Of a stretch of DNA of 64,000 nucleotides, positions 55,824-64,000 are shown piece after piece. Source of the DNA: JBBIQS01 sp037442205 (GTDB taxonomy: Bacteria > Myxococcota > Myxococcia > Myxococcales > UBA5297); NCBI GenBank assembly GCA_037442205.1, contig JBBIQS010000009.1:59884-123883 (forward strand), in the 5' to 3' direction. The stretch's first letter is position 1. Each line of letters begins with the position of its first letter. The position numbers and the translations under genes were made by a program. A model generated the notes under the pieces. The model did no database searches. It saw only the letters and a list, made by a program, of their open reading frames with translations, and was not told the origin of the DNA.

Positions 55824-56585
55824 TCAGAGGCCGGTGTCGTGCTCGATGAAGAAGGTCTTGAGGGCGAACTTGTCGGCCAGCACCTTGGCCAGCGCCTTCA
55901 CTCCGAAGACCTCGGTCCGGTAGTGGCCGGCCAGGAACATGTGGATCCCGCGCTCCTCGGCGTCGAGGGCGGTGTAGTGGGCGCCCTCGCCGGTGAGGTA
56001 GGCGTCAAACCCGGCTCTTGCGGCGCCCGAGACCATCGAGCCGGCGCCGCCGCTGCACACCGCCAGTCGGCGAATCCGCTCCGGTCCTTTGCCGAGCTGC
56101 TTCACCGGCCCGATGGCCTGCTCGATCCGCTGCCGCAGCTCATCGGCGCCCAGGTCGCACTGGGTAGCCAGGCCGATCTCCACGCCCAGGTACTTGCCGA
56201 AGGTCCCCGAGGGAGTCAGGCCCAGCGCCTTGAGGATCTGCGCGTTGTTGCCCACCTCGGGATGGACGTCGAGCGGGGCGTGGGCCGAATAGATCGACAG
56301 CCCGGAGGTGAAGCAGCGCTGGATCTTGCGGCCGTAGGGACCGACCAGCGGCCGATTGCCCGACCAGAAGAGCCCGTGGTGGACCAGCAAGAGCTGCGCG
56401 CCGCGCTTGATCGCCTCTTCGATGGTGAAGGCGTCGGCGTCGACGGCGCAGGCCAGAGTCTCGATCGGCGCGTCGCGGGAGACCTCGAGCTGCAGGCCGT
56501 TGACCGCGTTCTGCTCGTCGGGAATCTCGGACAGCCGCAGCAGGCCGTCCACGAAGCTGGCGATGGTCGAAAGGGAAGCGCTCAT
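55824..56585 (-). CDS. Nif3-like dinuclear metal centre protein
   Basis: A 253-residue Nif3/YbgI family protein, usually a hexameric toroid. LLLVHHGLFWSG (residues about 65-76), IYSAHAPLDVHPEVGNN and a C-terminal AGHYRTEVFGVKAL carry the conserved His and Glu ligands of the two-metal site. Family members are often annotated as GTP cyclohydrolase I type 2, but this is not established. The start overlaps nothing; a short direct repeat lies upstream. Confidence 0.92.
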   Translation of the reverse strand: MSASLSTIASFVDGLLRLSEIPDEQNAVNGLQLEVSRDAPIETLACAVDADAFTIEEAIKRGAQLLLVHHGLFWSGNRPLVGPYGRKIQRCFTSGLSIYSAHAPLDVHPEVGNNAQILKALGLTPSGTFGKYLGVEIGLATQCDLGADELRQRIEQAIGPVKQLGKGPERIRRLAVCSGGAGSMVSGAARAGFDAYLTGEGAHYTALDAEERGIHMFLAGHYRTEVFGVKALAKVLADKFALKTFFIEHDTGL

Positions 56586-56629
56586 GGAGCCGCGACACTA
56601 GTCGCGAAGCAGGCCGGCGGGCAAAGGAC

Positions 56630-56668
56630 GCAGTCCGGATTGCGAGGGAATGGGGGCTGACGCGCAGC
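56630..56668 (+). repeat. Short direct repeat, copy A
   Basis: About 39 bases, including GTCCGGATTGC and GGGAATG, align with 60240-60279 with roughly six mismatches and one gap. It sits between the Nif3-like start and the TonB-receptor stop. The two copies bracket the TonB-receptor gene and the 22-bp array in direct orientation. Confidence 0.55.
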
Positions 56669-56701
56669 CTCAAGTCCTGAAAGGCCCTTCGGGGGTTCAG
56701 C

Positions 56702-59689
56702 TCAAAAGCTCGCCGCGACCTGGGCCAGCAGCGTGATGCCCTGGGGAGAGAGGCCGTGGACGTCCAGCGTGGCCGGATAGGCCGGGCGCTGGTTGAGCAG
56801 GTTCTCCACGCCCGCGAAGTACCGGAAACCGTGTCCTACCAGCTCGCCGGACAGGCCGATGTTCAGGTAGAAGAGCTCGCCCTTGGGCGACGTCCCGTCC
56901 TCCTGGGGGCGCGCGGCGTTGTACACGCCCTCGATGGAGCCGATGAGCAGGGGCGCGTAGATGGGGATGCTGGCCCGCACCGCGGCCGCGTGCGGAGGGA
57001 TGTTGGCCTTGAGCCGGGTCTCCTGCTCGGTGTCGTGCTGGCCGGTGGTGGGGTCGGTGATCTGCGCGACGATCTGCTGGTACCAGTACGCCACCGAGAT
57101 CATCGACCACTTGCTGGGCTGCCAGCGCAGCTCCAGCTCGGCGCCCTGGGTGCGCACCGAGCCGTTGGCATTCACCGTGGCGGCGTTGCTGTCCTCGGTG
57201 CCGGGGATGGGGAGGTAGGTCGTGTAGACCAGGCCGCGCAGGCTGTTGAGGTAGATCGACCCCGTCGCCCGCAGGTTGCGGGCCAGCTCCTGAGTGTGCT
57301 CGAGCTCGGCGGTATAGACGGTCTCCGGCCCCAGGTTCGGGCTGGGCCGGGAGGTGCCGTACTGGCCGGTCAGCTGGCCGGTCGTCGGGTCCCGGAGCGG
57401 ATCGCAGTAGAAGCGCTCGTAGGCGGTGGGCGCGCGGAAGGACTTGCCGCCCATCAGCTTGGACACTCCGCCGGGAACGATGCGGCTGATGAAGGCCAGC
57501 CGTGGGTTCACCGTGAGCCCGAACGAGTTGAAGTACTCGTCGGCCCGGACGCTGAAGTTCACCAGCAGCGCGTCGCCCAGGCGCAGCTCGTCCACCAGGT
57601 AGCCCGACAGGACGTTGAAGCTGCGCAGGTCGTCGAGGCCAATCTGCGGAGCCTCCCCGGGGCTGGGCGACTCGGCGTTCTGCTGGAGGATGCGCAGCTG
57701 GCTCTGGACCTCGGCGCCCAGCGTCAGCCGCTGCTTGAGGACCTCGGGACTGCGCCAGCGAACCTCGAGCCCCGCCCAGTCGGCGGTCCCCTTGGTCCAA
57801 GTGATCCTGCCGTCGTCGTGGGTGGTGTCGTTGGTGTAGCGCAGGGCGTCGTAGTAGAGCCGCGCCGCGAAGTCGCCCGCCGCCGAGCTGTTGGCGTCGT
57901 AGCGCGCCTCGACGAAGCCGCGCTGGTCCCTGACGGAGTTGAGGTACTGGGTGGCCAGGGTCGGCTGACCGGAAGTCGGCTGGCCCGAGGTGAGCCAGAG
58001 GTGGCTGCGGGTGCGGCTGTTCAGGCTGGCCAGCACGGAGAAGCCCTTGTAGCTGCCGCGCGCGGTGCCGTTGTAGGCGTTCTCGGCCACGCTGCGCCGG
58101 GTGAGGGCCTCGGTGGTCGAGTCGACCGGCGCCACGAAGATGCCGTCGTCGGCGGACCGCACCCCGGCCACCGTCACCAACCCCCGGGCCTCGCCGGCGT
58201 CGATGCCCGCGGTGGCCCGGCCCCGCGCCAGGCCGAGCGAGCCGGTCCCCAGCTCGCCCTCCACCTGCTTGTCGCCCAGGTGATGGCGCGGCACGACGTT
58301 GATGACTCCGAAGAACGCCGCCGACCCGAACAGCGAGCTGACCGGGCCGCGGACGACCTCGATCCGCTCGATCTCATTGAGGTCCACGTTCCCCTCCCAG
58401 CCGATGAAGGCCTGGCCGGAGAAGATCTCGTTCATGGGATGGCCGTCGAACAGGACCAGGAAGCGCTCGTTGTAGTCGCCCGGGGGCGAGAACCCGCGCA
58501 CGCCCAGGTAGTCGTAGGTCCGCCCGCTGCTGATCCACATCCCGCGCACCGCCCGCAGCGCGTCGGCCAGAGTGGTATAGCCGAAGGCGAGGATCTCCTC
58601 CCGCGAGATGACGGTGATCGAGGCCGGGACCTCGTCGACCGTGGTTTCGGTCTTGGAGGCCGCGGTGGTGGTCGCGCCGGCGTAGTGCAGCGTGGCCTTG
58701 ACCCCGGCGTTCTCGTTGGCGGTGACCTCCACTCTCTGGGCGAAGGGGCGCATCTCGCTCATGCTCACCGCCACCTCGTGCGCCCCCACCGGCAGGGAGA
58801 TGATCGCCGGGGTGAATCCCGCCTCCTTGCCGTCCACGGTCACCAGCGCCCCGTCGTAGTTGGCGGTGACCATGATGTTCCCGGTCGGCTCGGGGAGCGG
58901 CTGCAGGGTCACGCTGATGGGCTCCTCGCGATCGCCCTGGATTTCCACCGGGACCTGGATCGGCAGGTAGCGGGCGGCGGTGACGTTCAGGATGTGCTTG
59001 CCCGGCTTGAGCTTCAGCACCGAGGGGATGACGGCGGCGGCCCCGCCCTCGGTCGTGTCCACGCGGACCTCGGCGCCCTCGATGCCGCTCAGCCTGGCCT
59101 TGGCCCAGATGAACTCCAGCGGCAGCTTGACGGTGGCGGTGCGGCCGGTGACGAGGCGGGCCTTGGCGCTGGCGACGCGGTAGCCGGGCATGGAGAGCAG
59201 CATCACCGCCTCGCCCTCGGGGAGGGCCAGGGTCCGCGGCGTGGTTCCGCGCTGGCCCAGGTCCATGCGCTCGATGAACACGTCGGCCCCGGGCGGATCG
59301 CTCTCCACCCGCAGCAGGGCCACCCGGGGCGCCAGGCGCGCCCGGCTCTCCTCGGCCACGCGCCGGTCCTCCTCGGGCGGATTCTCGGCGAGCACGTCGT
59401 CGTAGTAGCGGTAGGCCTCGTCGTACTGCCTCAGCTGCTCGTAGCAGCGGGCGATGTTCATGATGACGTTGCGGTTCTTCACCAGCCGGTTGGAGTGGAA
59501 GAACTCGGCCAGCGCCTCCTCGAAGCGCCTCCCGCGGTAGGCCTCGACGCCGCGGCGGAACCGCAGGTTCGCTTCGTCCGCGGTGTTGTCGGCGAGGGCG
59601 TCCGGCGGGGTCAGGCTCGCTGCCAGCGCCAAGGCCAGAGCGAGCCGCCAGCAGGAGCGAACGGCGTGAGAAGCGCGAAGCGAGGGCAT
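56702..59689 (-). CDS. TPR-PEGA-TonB-dependent receptor fusion
   Basis: A 995-residue outer-membrane protein. After a signal peptide (RLALALALAASLTPPDALA) come tetratricopeptide-like helices (RFRRGVEAYRGRRFEEALAE), then three PEGA-like domains between about 110 and 340 (SDPPGADVFIE, LKLKPGKHILNV, VTVDGKEAGF). The plug domain follows (ASITVISREEILAFGYTTLADALR, then IERIEVVRGPVSSLFGSAAF), and the beta-barrel runs to a terminal aromatic, QVAASF. An AGGAG precedes the ATG at 59689. The ligand is not apparent. Confidence 0.88.
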   Translation of the reverse strand: MPSLRASHAVRSCWRLALALALAASLTPPDALADNTADEANLRFRRGVEAYRGRRFEEALAEFFHSNRLVKNRNVIMNIARCYEQLRQYDEAYRYYDDVLAENPPEEDRRVAEESRARLAPRVALLRVESDPPGADVFIERMDLGQRGTTPRTLALPEGEAVMLLSMPGYRVASAKARLVTGRTATVKLPLEFIWAKARLSGIEGAEVRVDTTEGGAAAVIPSVLKLKPGKHILNVTAARYLPIQVPVEIQGDREEPISVTLQPLPEPTGNIMVTANYDGALVTVDGKEAGFTPAIISLPVGAHEVAVSMSEMRPFAQRVEVTANENAGVKATLHYAGATTTAASKTETTVDEVPASITVISREEILAFGYTTLADALRAVRGMWISSGRTYDYLGVRGFSPPGDYNERFLVLFDGHPMNEIFSGQAFIGWEGNVDLNEIERIEVVRGPVSSLFGSAAFFGVINVVPRHHLGDKQVEGELGTGSLGLARGRATAGIDAGEARGLVTVAGVRSADDGIFVAPVDSTTEALTRRSVAENAYNGTARGSYKGFSVLASLNSRTRSHLWLTSGQPTSGQPTLATQYLNSVRDQRGFVEARYDANSSAAGDFAARLYYDALRYTNDTTHDDGRITWTKGTADWAGLEVRWRSPEVLKQRLTLGAEVQSQLRILQQNAESPSPGEAPQIGLDDLRSFNVLSGYLVDELRLGDALLVNFSVRADEYFNSFGLTVNPRLAFISRIVPGGVSKLMGGKSFRAPTAYERFYCDPLRDPTTGQLTGQYGTSRPSPNLGPETVYTAELEHTQELARNLRATGSIYLNSLRGLVYTTYLPIPGTEDSNAATVNANGSVRTQGAELELRWQPSKWSMISVAYWYQQIVAQITDPTTGQHDTEQETRLKANIPPHAAAVRASIPIYAPLLIGSIEGVYNAARPQEDGTSPKGELFYLNIGLSGELVGHGFRYFAGVENLLNQRPAYPATLDVHGLSPQGITLLAQVAASF

Positions 59690-59885
59690 TCCGACTCCTG
59701 GGTTGGTTTCGGAGCGGTCTGGCGCTGCGTGCCGCTCCCCCCGGCAGGGTGGCACGCTACACGACGCGCTTCGAGGCGGGCAATCGGACGGTGGGCCTGC
59801 CCGTTTTCCGCCCGCGGCGAGGCGTGGATGCCTGGCGCAGTGGGCTGGAGGTTGGTTTCTTTTGTGGTTCCGAGAGGTTATGGAC

Positions 59886-60193
59886 CATCCCCAGGACCGA
59901 CTGGGTCTATCCCGGGGACCGACCGGGTCTATCCCGGGGATACGCGGGCCCTATCCCGAGGATAGGTCGCTCCTATCCCAGGGATACGCGGTTCCTATCC
60001 CGGGGATAGGCGGGTCGTATCCCGGGGATAGGCAGCTCCTATCCCGAGGATAGGTCGCTCCTATCCCAGGGATACGCGGTTCCTATCCCGGGGATAGGCA
60101 GGTCGTATCCCGAGGATAGGCAGCTCCTATCCCAGGGATACGCGGGTCCTATCCCGGGGACCGACCGGGTCTATCCCGGGGATGGGCCGGCCT
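59886..60193. repeat. Array of fourteen 22-bp palindromic repeats
   Basis: Fourteen consecutive 22-base units begin at 59886 and every 22 bases to 60172, with no insertion or deletion. Thirteen begin TATCCC (the first reads CATCCC) and most continue G/A-GGGATA, an odd-centred palindrome TATCCC-N-GGGATA. Linker sequences vary in about six types. Units 4-7 and 8-11 nearly repeat each other, an 88-base higher-order period. Units 2 and 13 are identical and end GACCGACCGGGTC, marking both flanks. The period is not a multiple of three. It lies in the 704-base gap between the divergent TonB-receptor and ileS genes. Confidence 0.97.
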
Positions 60194-60239
60194 GGGCGCC
60201 GCACAGCGGTGTCCCGGAGGGGGAGCAGGCCCCGCTCTG

Positions 60240-60279
60240 GCCGTCCGAATTGCCAGGGAATGAGCGCCTGACGCGCCGC
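60240..60279 (+). repeat. Short direct repeat, copy B
   Basis: Aligns with 56630-56668 (GTCCGAATTGC, GGGAATG and GACGCGC shared). It follows the 22-bp array by about 45 bases and precedes the ileS start by about 110 bases. Confidence 0.55.
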
Positions 60280-60392
60280 GTTTTGTGGGCCCATCCGGCT
60301 GCTTTTGAATGCCCCGAAGCGCTCGGCTGTTGGTTGACCGGTCGGGGTGTAGCTGATAGCAATCCCCGTCTTTTTTCGCGGAGTTCCACGTC

Positions 60393-63263
60393 ATGGCGGA
60401 CGCCAAGACCGGCAGCCCGGGAAGCGCGCAACCGGACTACAAGGACTCGATCAACCTCCCCAAGACCGACTTCCCGATGAAGGCCTCGCTCCCCCAGCGA
60501 GAGCCCAAGCAGCTGGACCGCTGGAACGAGCTCAACCTCTACCAGAAGGTCGTCGCCCAGAACGCCGGCCGTGAGCTGTTCGTCTTCCACGACGGCCCGC
60601 CGTACGCCAACGGCCACATCCACCAGGGCCACATCCTCAACAAGGTCCTCAAGGACATCGTGGTGAAGTACGCCAACATGTCCGGGCGGCTGTGCGAGTT
60701 CGTCCCGGGCTGGGACTGCCATGGCCTGCCGATCGAGCTCAAGAGCGAAGAGGAGCTGGGCGGCAAGCGCAAGGAGCTGACCAAGCTCGAGCTGCGCAAG
60801 CACTGCCGCGGCTACGCCCAGCGGTTCGTCGACTTCCAGCGCGCGGAGTTCAAGCGCCTGGGCGTGCTGGCCCGCTGGGACGAGCCGTACCTGACGATGA
60901 GCTTCGACTACGAGGCCCAGACGGTCCGCGAGCTGGCCGCCTTCGCCCGCCGCGGCGCGCTGGTGCGCGGCAAGAAGCCGGTCTACTGGTGCGTGCGCGA
61001 CCGAACCGCCCTGGCCGAGGCCGAGGTCGAGTACGAGGACCACTCCTCGCCCTCGATCTACGTTGCCTTCCCGCTGCTCTCCGAGCTGCCCGGCGAGGCC
61101 TTCAAGGGCAAGAAGGTCGAGCTGGTGATCTGGACCACCACTCCCTGGACGCTGCCCGCCAACCTGGCCATCAGCGCCCACCCCGAGGTCACCTACCTCG
61201 CCTACGACCTGAGCGGCCGGGTGGTGGTGATCGCCAAGGACCTGCTGGCGAGCTTCCTCTCCGAGGTCGCGCCCGACGAGCTGGCCATCCGCGACGTCAA
61301 GGCCGGCGAAGCCAAGCCCGGCTCGGTGGCCGCCCTCAAGAATCCCGGAAAGATCCTGGGCTATCTGGAGGGCAAGAAGCTCGAGCACCTCCAGTACCGC
61401 CACGTGCTCAACGGCAAGAGCTGCCCGGTGATCCTGGGCGAGCACGTCACCACCGACAGCGGCACCGGCCTGGTCCACACCGCTCCGGGACACGGCGCCG
61501 AGGACTTCGAGGTCGGCCAGCGGTACGGCCTGGAGACCCTGAGCCCGGTCGACGCCTCGGGCCGCTTCACCGACGAGGCCGGCGAATTCAAGGGCGAGAA
61601 GATCTTCGAGGCCAACCCGAAGATCGTCGCCAGGCTGGTCGAGCTCAAGGCGCTCCTGTCCGATCCCAAGGCGGAGATCGCCCACAGCTATCCGCACTGC
61701 TGGCGCTGCAAGCAGCCGGTGATCTTCCGCGCCACGCCGCAGTGGTTCATCTCGATGAGCCACAACGGCCTGCGGCAGAAGGCGCTGGCGGAGATCGACA
61801 AGGTCCGCTGGATTCCGCGCTGGGGGCGCGAGCGCATCTACGGGATGATCGAAACCCGGCCCGACTGGTGCGTCAGCCGCCAGCGCGCCTGGGGCGTGCC
61901 GATCGCGGTCTTCTACTGCCAGCAGTGCGAAGAGGAAGTGGTCGATCCCGAGGTGATGGAGCAGGTTGCGGGGATCTTCGAGAAGGAAGGCGCCGACGCC
62001 TGGTTCGCCCATCCCCCCGAAACCTTCCTCAAACCCGGGACCCGCTGCCGCAAGTGCGGCGGCACCTCCTTCCGCAAGGAGGAGGACATCCTCGACGTCT
62101 GGTTCGACTCTGGCGTCAGCTGGGCGGCGGTGGCTCAGAAGCGGCCCAACCTGCGCGTGCCGGTGGATCTCTATCTCGAGGGCAGCGACCAGCACCGCGG
62201 CTGGTTCCATTCCTCGCTGCTCTGCTCGGTGGGCACCCGCGACTCGGCTCCGTACAAGGCGGTGCTGACGCACGGCTTCGTCGTCGACGGCGAAGGCAAG
62301 AAGATGTCGAAGTCGCTGGGCAACTACATCCCCTTCGACCAGGTGCTCAAGGAGATGGGCGCCGAGATCCTGCGGCTGTGGGTCGCCTCCAGCGACTACC
62401 GGGACGACATCCGCGTCAGCAGGCAGATCCTGGAGAAGCTCTCCGAGGGCTACCGCAAGATCCGCAACACGCTGCGCTACGCGCTGGGCAACCTGCACGA
62501 CTTCAATCCGCGGACCGATGCGGTGGCGCCCCAGGAGCTGCCGCCGCTCGATCGCTGGGCGCGGGCGCGCCTGGGCCAGGTGGTGCAGAAGGTCCGCAAG
62601 GCCTACGAGGACTACGAGTTCCACGTCGTCTACCACGCGGTGCTCGAGTTCTGCGCCGTGGACCTGTCGGCGGTCTACTTCGACATCCTCAAGGACCGGC
62701 TCTACACCGCCGGGACCAACTCCAAGGGGCGGCGGGCGGCGCAGACGGTGCTGCACGAGATCGCGATGGATCTGCTCGGCCTGCTGGCGCCGATCATGAG
62801 CTTCACCTGCGACGAGGCCTACGGCTTCCTGCCGCACCGGGAGAGGGAATCGATCTTCCTGGAGCCGCTGCCGCAAGTGTCGGTCGATGCTCAGGACGAG
62901 GCGATCCTGGCCGAGTTCGACAGGCTGCTGGCGGTGCGCTCCGAGGTGCAGAAGGTGCTCGAGGCCGCCCGACGCGACAAGATGATCGGCAGCTCGCTGG
63001 AGGCCAAGGTGGTTCTCAAGGCCGACGCCGAGCTGCAGGGCTTCCTCAAGGACCACGCCCCCGACCTGGCCACCTACTTCATCGTCTCCAAGGTGGAGAT
63101 CGTCGAGCGGATGTCCGCGGGCGCGGTGAAGGCCGAGGGCCTGCCGCTGGAGATCAAGGTCGAGACGGCGCCCGGCACCAAGTGCCCGCGCTGCTGGAAC
63201 TTCTCCGAGGCGATCGACGCATCACAGCCGGTCTGTCCCAAGTGCGCCCAGGCGCTGGCCTGA
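60393..63263 (+). CDS. ileS: Isoleucyl-tRNA synthetase
   Basis: A 956-residue class I synthetase. The HIGH motif is PPYANGHIHQGH near residues 68-79, the CP1 editing domain includes WTTTPWTLPANLAI, KMSKSLGNY is at about 637, and the C-terminal zinc site is CPRCWNFSE... CPKC. It is the bacterial-type short C-terminus. The ATG at 60393 has GGAG upstream, and it leads the ileS-lspA pair. The upstream region lacks a recognisable T-box; instead it carries the 22-bp array. Confidence 0.97.
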   Translation: MADAKTGSPGSAQPDYKDSINLPKTDFPMKASLPQREPKQLDRWNELNLYQKVVAQNAGRELFVFHDGPPYANGHIHQGHILNKVLKDIVVKYANMSGRLCEFVPGWDCHGLPIELKSEEELGGKRKELTKLELRKHCRGYAQRFVDFQRAEFKRLGVLARWDEPYLTMSFDYEAQTVRELAAFARRGALVRGKKPVYWCVRDRTALAEAEVEYEDHSSPSIYVAFPLLSELPGEAFKGKKVELVIWTTTPWTLPANLAISAHPEVTYLAYDLSGRVVVIAKDLLASFLSEVAPDELAIRDVKAGEAKPGSVAALKNPGKILGYLEGKKLEHLQYRHVLNGKSCPVILGEHVTTDSGTGLVHTAPGHGAEDFEVGQRYGLETLSPVDASGRFTDEAGEFKGEKIFEANPKIVARLVELKALLSDPKAEIAHSYPHCWRCKQPVIFRATPQWFISMSHNGLRQKALAEIDKVRWIPRWGRERIYGMIETRPDWCVSRQRAWGVPIAVFYCQQCEEEVVDPEVMEQVAGIFEKEGADAWFAHPPETFLKPGTRCRKCGGTSFRKEEDILDVWFDSGVSWAAVAQKRPNLRVPVDLYLEGSDQHRGWFHSSLLCSVGTRDSAPYKAVLTHGFVVDGEGKKMSKSLGNYIPFDQVLKEMGAEILRLWVASSDYRDDIRVSRQILEKLSEGYRKIRNTLRYALGNLHDFNPRTDAVAPQELPPLDRWARARLGQVVQKVRKAYEDYEFHVVYHAVLEFCAVDLSAVYFDILKDRLYTAGTNSKGRRAAQTVLHEIAMDLLGLLAPIMSFTCDEAYGFLPHRERESIFLEPLPQVSVDAQDEAILAEFDRLLAVRSEVQKVLEAARRDKMIGSSLEAKVVLKADAELQGFLKDHAPDLATYFIVSKVEIVERMSAGAVKAEGLPLEIKVETAPGTKCPRCWNFSEAIDASQPVCPKCAQALA

Positions 63264-63286
63264 GAGAGGAAAAGGGCTCCGAGAGC

Positions 63287-63976
63287 GTGAAGCGCAAGCA
63301 CCTCATCCTGGCCGCGACCTGCTTCGTCGTGGCGCTGGCCGACCAGGCGACCAAGTACTGGGCGGTCGCCCACCTCACCGACGCCTTCCAGGCGCACAAG
63401 AAGGAGTCCGTCCTCGAGCGGCTGGCCGGCTTCTACACGCTCAAGAACCTGGACAACGATCCCCTCGTTCCCGAGGAGACCGACCATCGGGCCGGATCGG
63501 TGGTGGTGGTCGATCGCTACTGGGATCACCGCTACGTGGAGAACCCCGGCGCGGCCTGGGGGCTGCTGTCGAACGTGCCCGACAAGTTCCGAGTGCCGTT
63601 TTTCCACCTGGTGAGCCTGCTGGCCATCGGCTTCATCGCGCTGTTCTTCGCCAAGCTCGAGCCCGACCAGAACCTGCTGGCGATCTCCCTGGCTCTGATC
63701 CTGGGCGGCGCGCTGGGCAACTACCTCGACCGGCTGGCGCGCAACTACGTCATCGATTTCGTGGACTGGCACTGGCGCGAGGCGCCCAACCTGCACTGGC
63801 CCACCTTCAACCTCGCCGATGCCGCCATCAGCAGCGGCGTGGCGCTGATGCTGCTCGAAGTCCTCTTCTCCCGGCGCAAGCCGCTGGTTCCCCTGGAGCT
63901 GGCCCTCCCGGCGCAGGATTCGGGCGGGCAGGGGAGCGGCCAGGCTGTTAGCGAAGAGAGCCCCAAGGTTTCGTAG
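63287..63976 (+). CDS. lspA: Lipoprotein signal peptidase (LspA), extended form
   Basis: LspA is the membrane aspartyl protease that removes signal peptides from lipidated prolipoproteins. The two catalytic aspartates are in NYLDRL and FNLADA, with YVENPGAAWG as the conserved upstream motif. The 229-residue protein is longer than usual (about 160-170) because it has an extra segment of about 40 residues between helix 1 and that motif (FQAHKKESVLERLAGFY onwards), and a Gly/Gln-rich tail. It follows ileS by 23 bases and starts at GTG. The many lipoproteins in this window would be its clients. Confidence 0.92.
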   Translation: MKRKHLILAATCFVVALADQATKYWAVAHLTDAFQAHKKESVLERLAGFYTLKNLDNDPLVPEETDHRAGSVVVVDRYWDHRYVENPGAAWGLLSNVPDKFRVPFFHLVSLLAIGFIALFFAKLEPDQNLLAISLALILGGALGNYLDRLARNYVIDFVDWHWREAPNLHWPTFNLADAAISSGVALMLLEVLFSRRKPLVPLELALPAQDSGGQGSGQAVSEESPKVS

Positions 63977-64000
63977 GCCCCGCACGGCGGGGAAGGAAGA

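Noticed and set aside
56756..59965. Very long plus-strand open frame antisense to the TonB receptor
   Set aside because: Its translation is Arg/Gly/His/Leu-rich without motifs, and the minus strand encodes a clear receptor. High GC content keeps the opposite frame open.
59749..60053. Coding reading of the 22-bp array
   Set aside because: A short frame runs through it, but 22 is not a multiple of three, so the repeated DNA gives different peptides in each unit and there is no ribosome-binding site.
59886..60193. CRISPR array
   Set aside because: The units are contiguous at a constant 22 bases with related linkers, so there are no unique spacers, and no cas genes are nearby.
59886..60193. Plasmid iterons or a replication origin
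   Set aside because: Iterons can be 22 bases long, but there is no rep gene, no AT-rich melting region and the flanks are ordinary chromosomal genes.

Overview
The window is very GC-rich, with strong G/C bias at third codon positions. It carries lipoproteins with Asp/Gly/Ser-rich linkers, von Willebrand A, TPR and PEGA proteins, ExbB/ExbD motor-type proteins, multiheme cytochromes and a TonB-dependent receptor. This fits a Gram-negative delta-proteobacterial lineage, most likely Myxococcota; the assignment is inference from gene content, not a placement. No rRNA, tRNA, CRISPR array, prophage or insertion sequence was recognised. Most of the window is ordinary chromosome with small operons.

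Layout. 0-7 kb: the edge of a peroxiredoxin gene, a 2-phosphoglycerate-kinase-like P-loop protein, a TPR protein, an SsuBC/TauBC-type ABC ATPase and permease without a binding protein, a lipoprotein, and the Holliday-junction operon ruvC-ruvA-ruvB. 7-16 kb: a metallophosphoesterase lipoprotein, a cysteine-cluster protein, an M50 protease with CBS domains, a gamma-lyase-type PLP enzyme, a CglB-like VWA lipoprotein, an MFS transporter and an envelope protein. 16-21 kb: yebC, several hypothetical genes, a decayed AbiEii/DUF6922 toxin locus, and two copies of an unrecognised dispersed repeat, one of which runs into a 42-bp tandem array. 21-26 kb: gltX, tsaB, a YdcH-like protein and a hybrid histidine kinase. 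26-33.5 kb: a tightly overlapping four-gene operon matching E. coli yfaQ-yfaT-yfaS-yfaP (bacterial alpha-2-macroglobulin). 33.5-40 kb: rhodanese, an RNase H-like exonuclease, the threonine-to-glycine pair tdh-kbl, a GNAT protein and small envelope proteins.

40-50 kb: a CHASE2 protein whose class III cyclase domain has lost key catalytic residues, an AmpG-like transporter, a radical SAM protein, a chalcone-isomerase-like protein, a ZIP metal transporter and an exbB-exbD-exbD operon that ends at a strong intrinsic terminator. 50-53 kb: an outer-membrane barrel translationally coupled to a 13-heme lipoprotein, a possible electron conduit, then zinc-ribbon and CDGSH proteins. 53-60 kb: a metzincin protease lipoprotein, a Nif3-like protein and a TPR-PEGA-TonB receptor fusion. 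60-64 kb: ileS and lspA.

The most unusual structure is at about 59.9-60.2 kb. Fourteen consecutive 22-bp units, with no insertion or deletion between them, nearly all carry the palindrome TATCCC-N-GGGATA. The array lies between the divergent TonB-receptor and ileS genes. The 42-bp array at 20 kb and its older relative at 17.5 kb form a second, unrelated repeat family. Both look like DNA-level elements rather than coding sequence.
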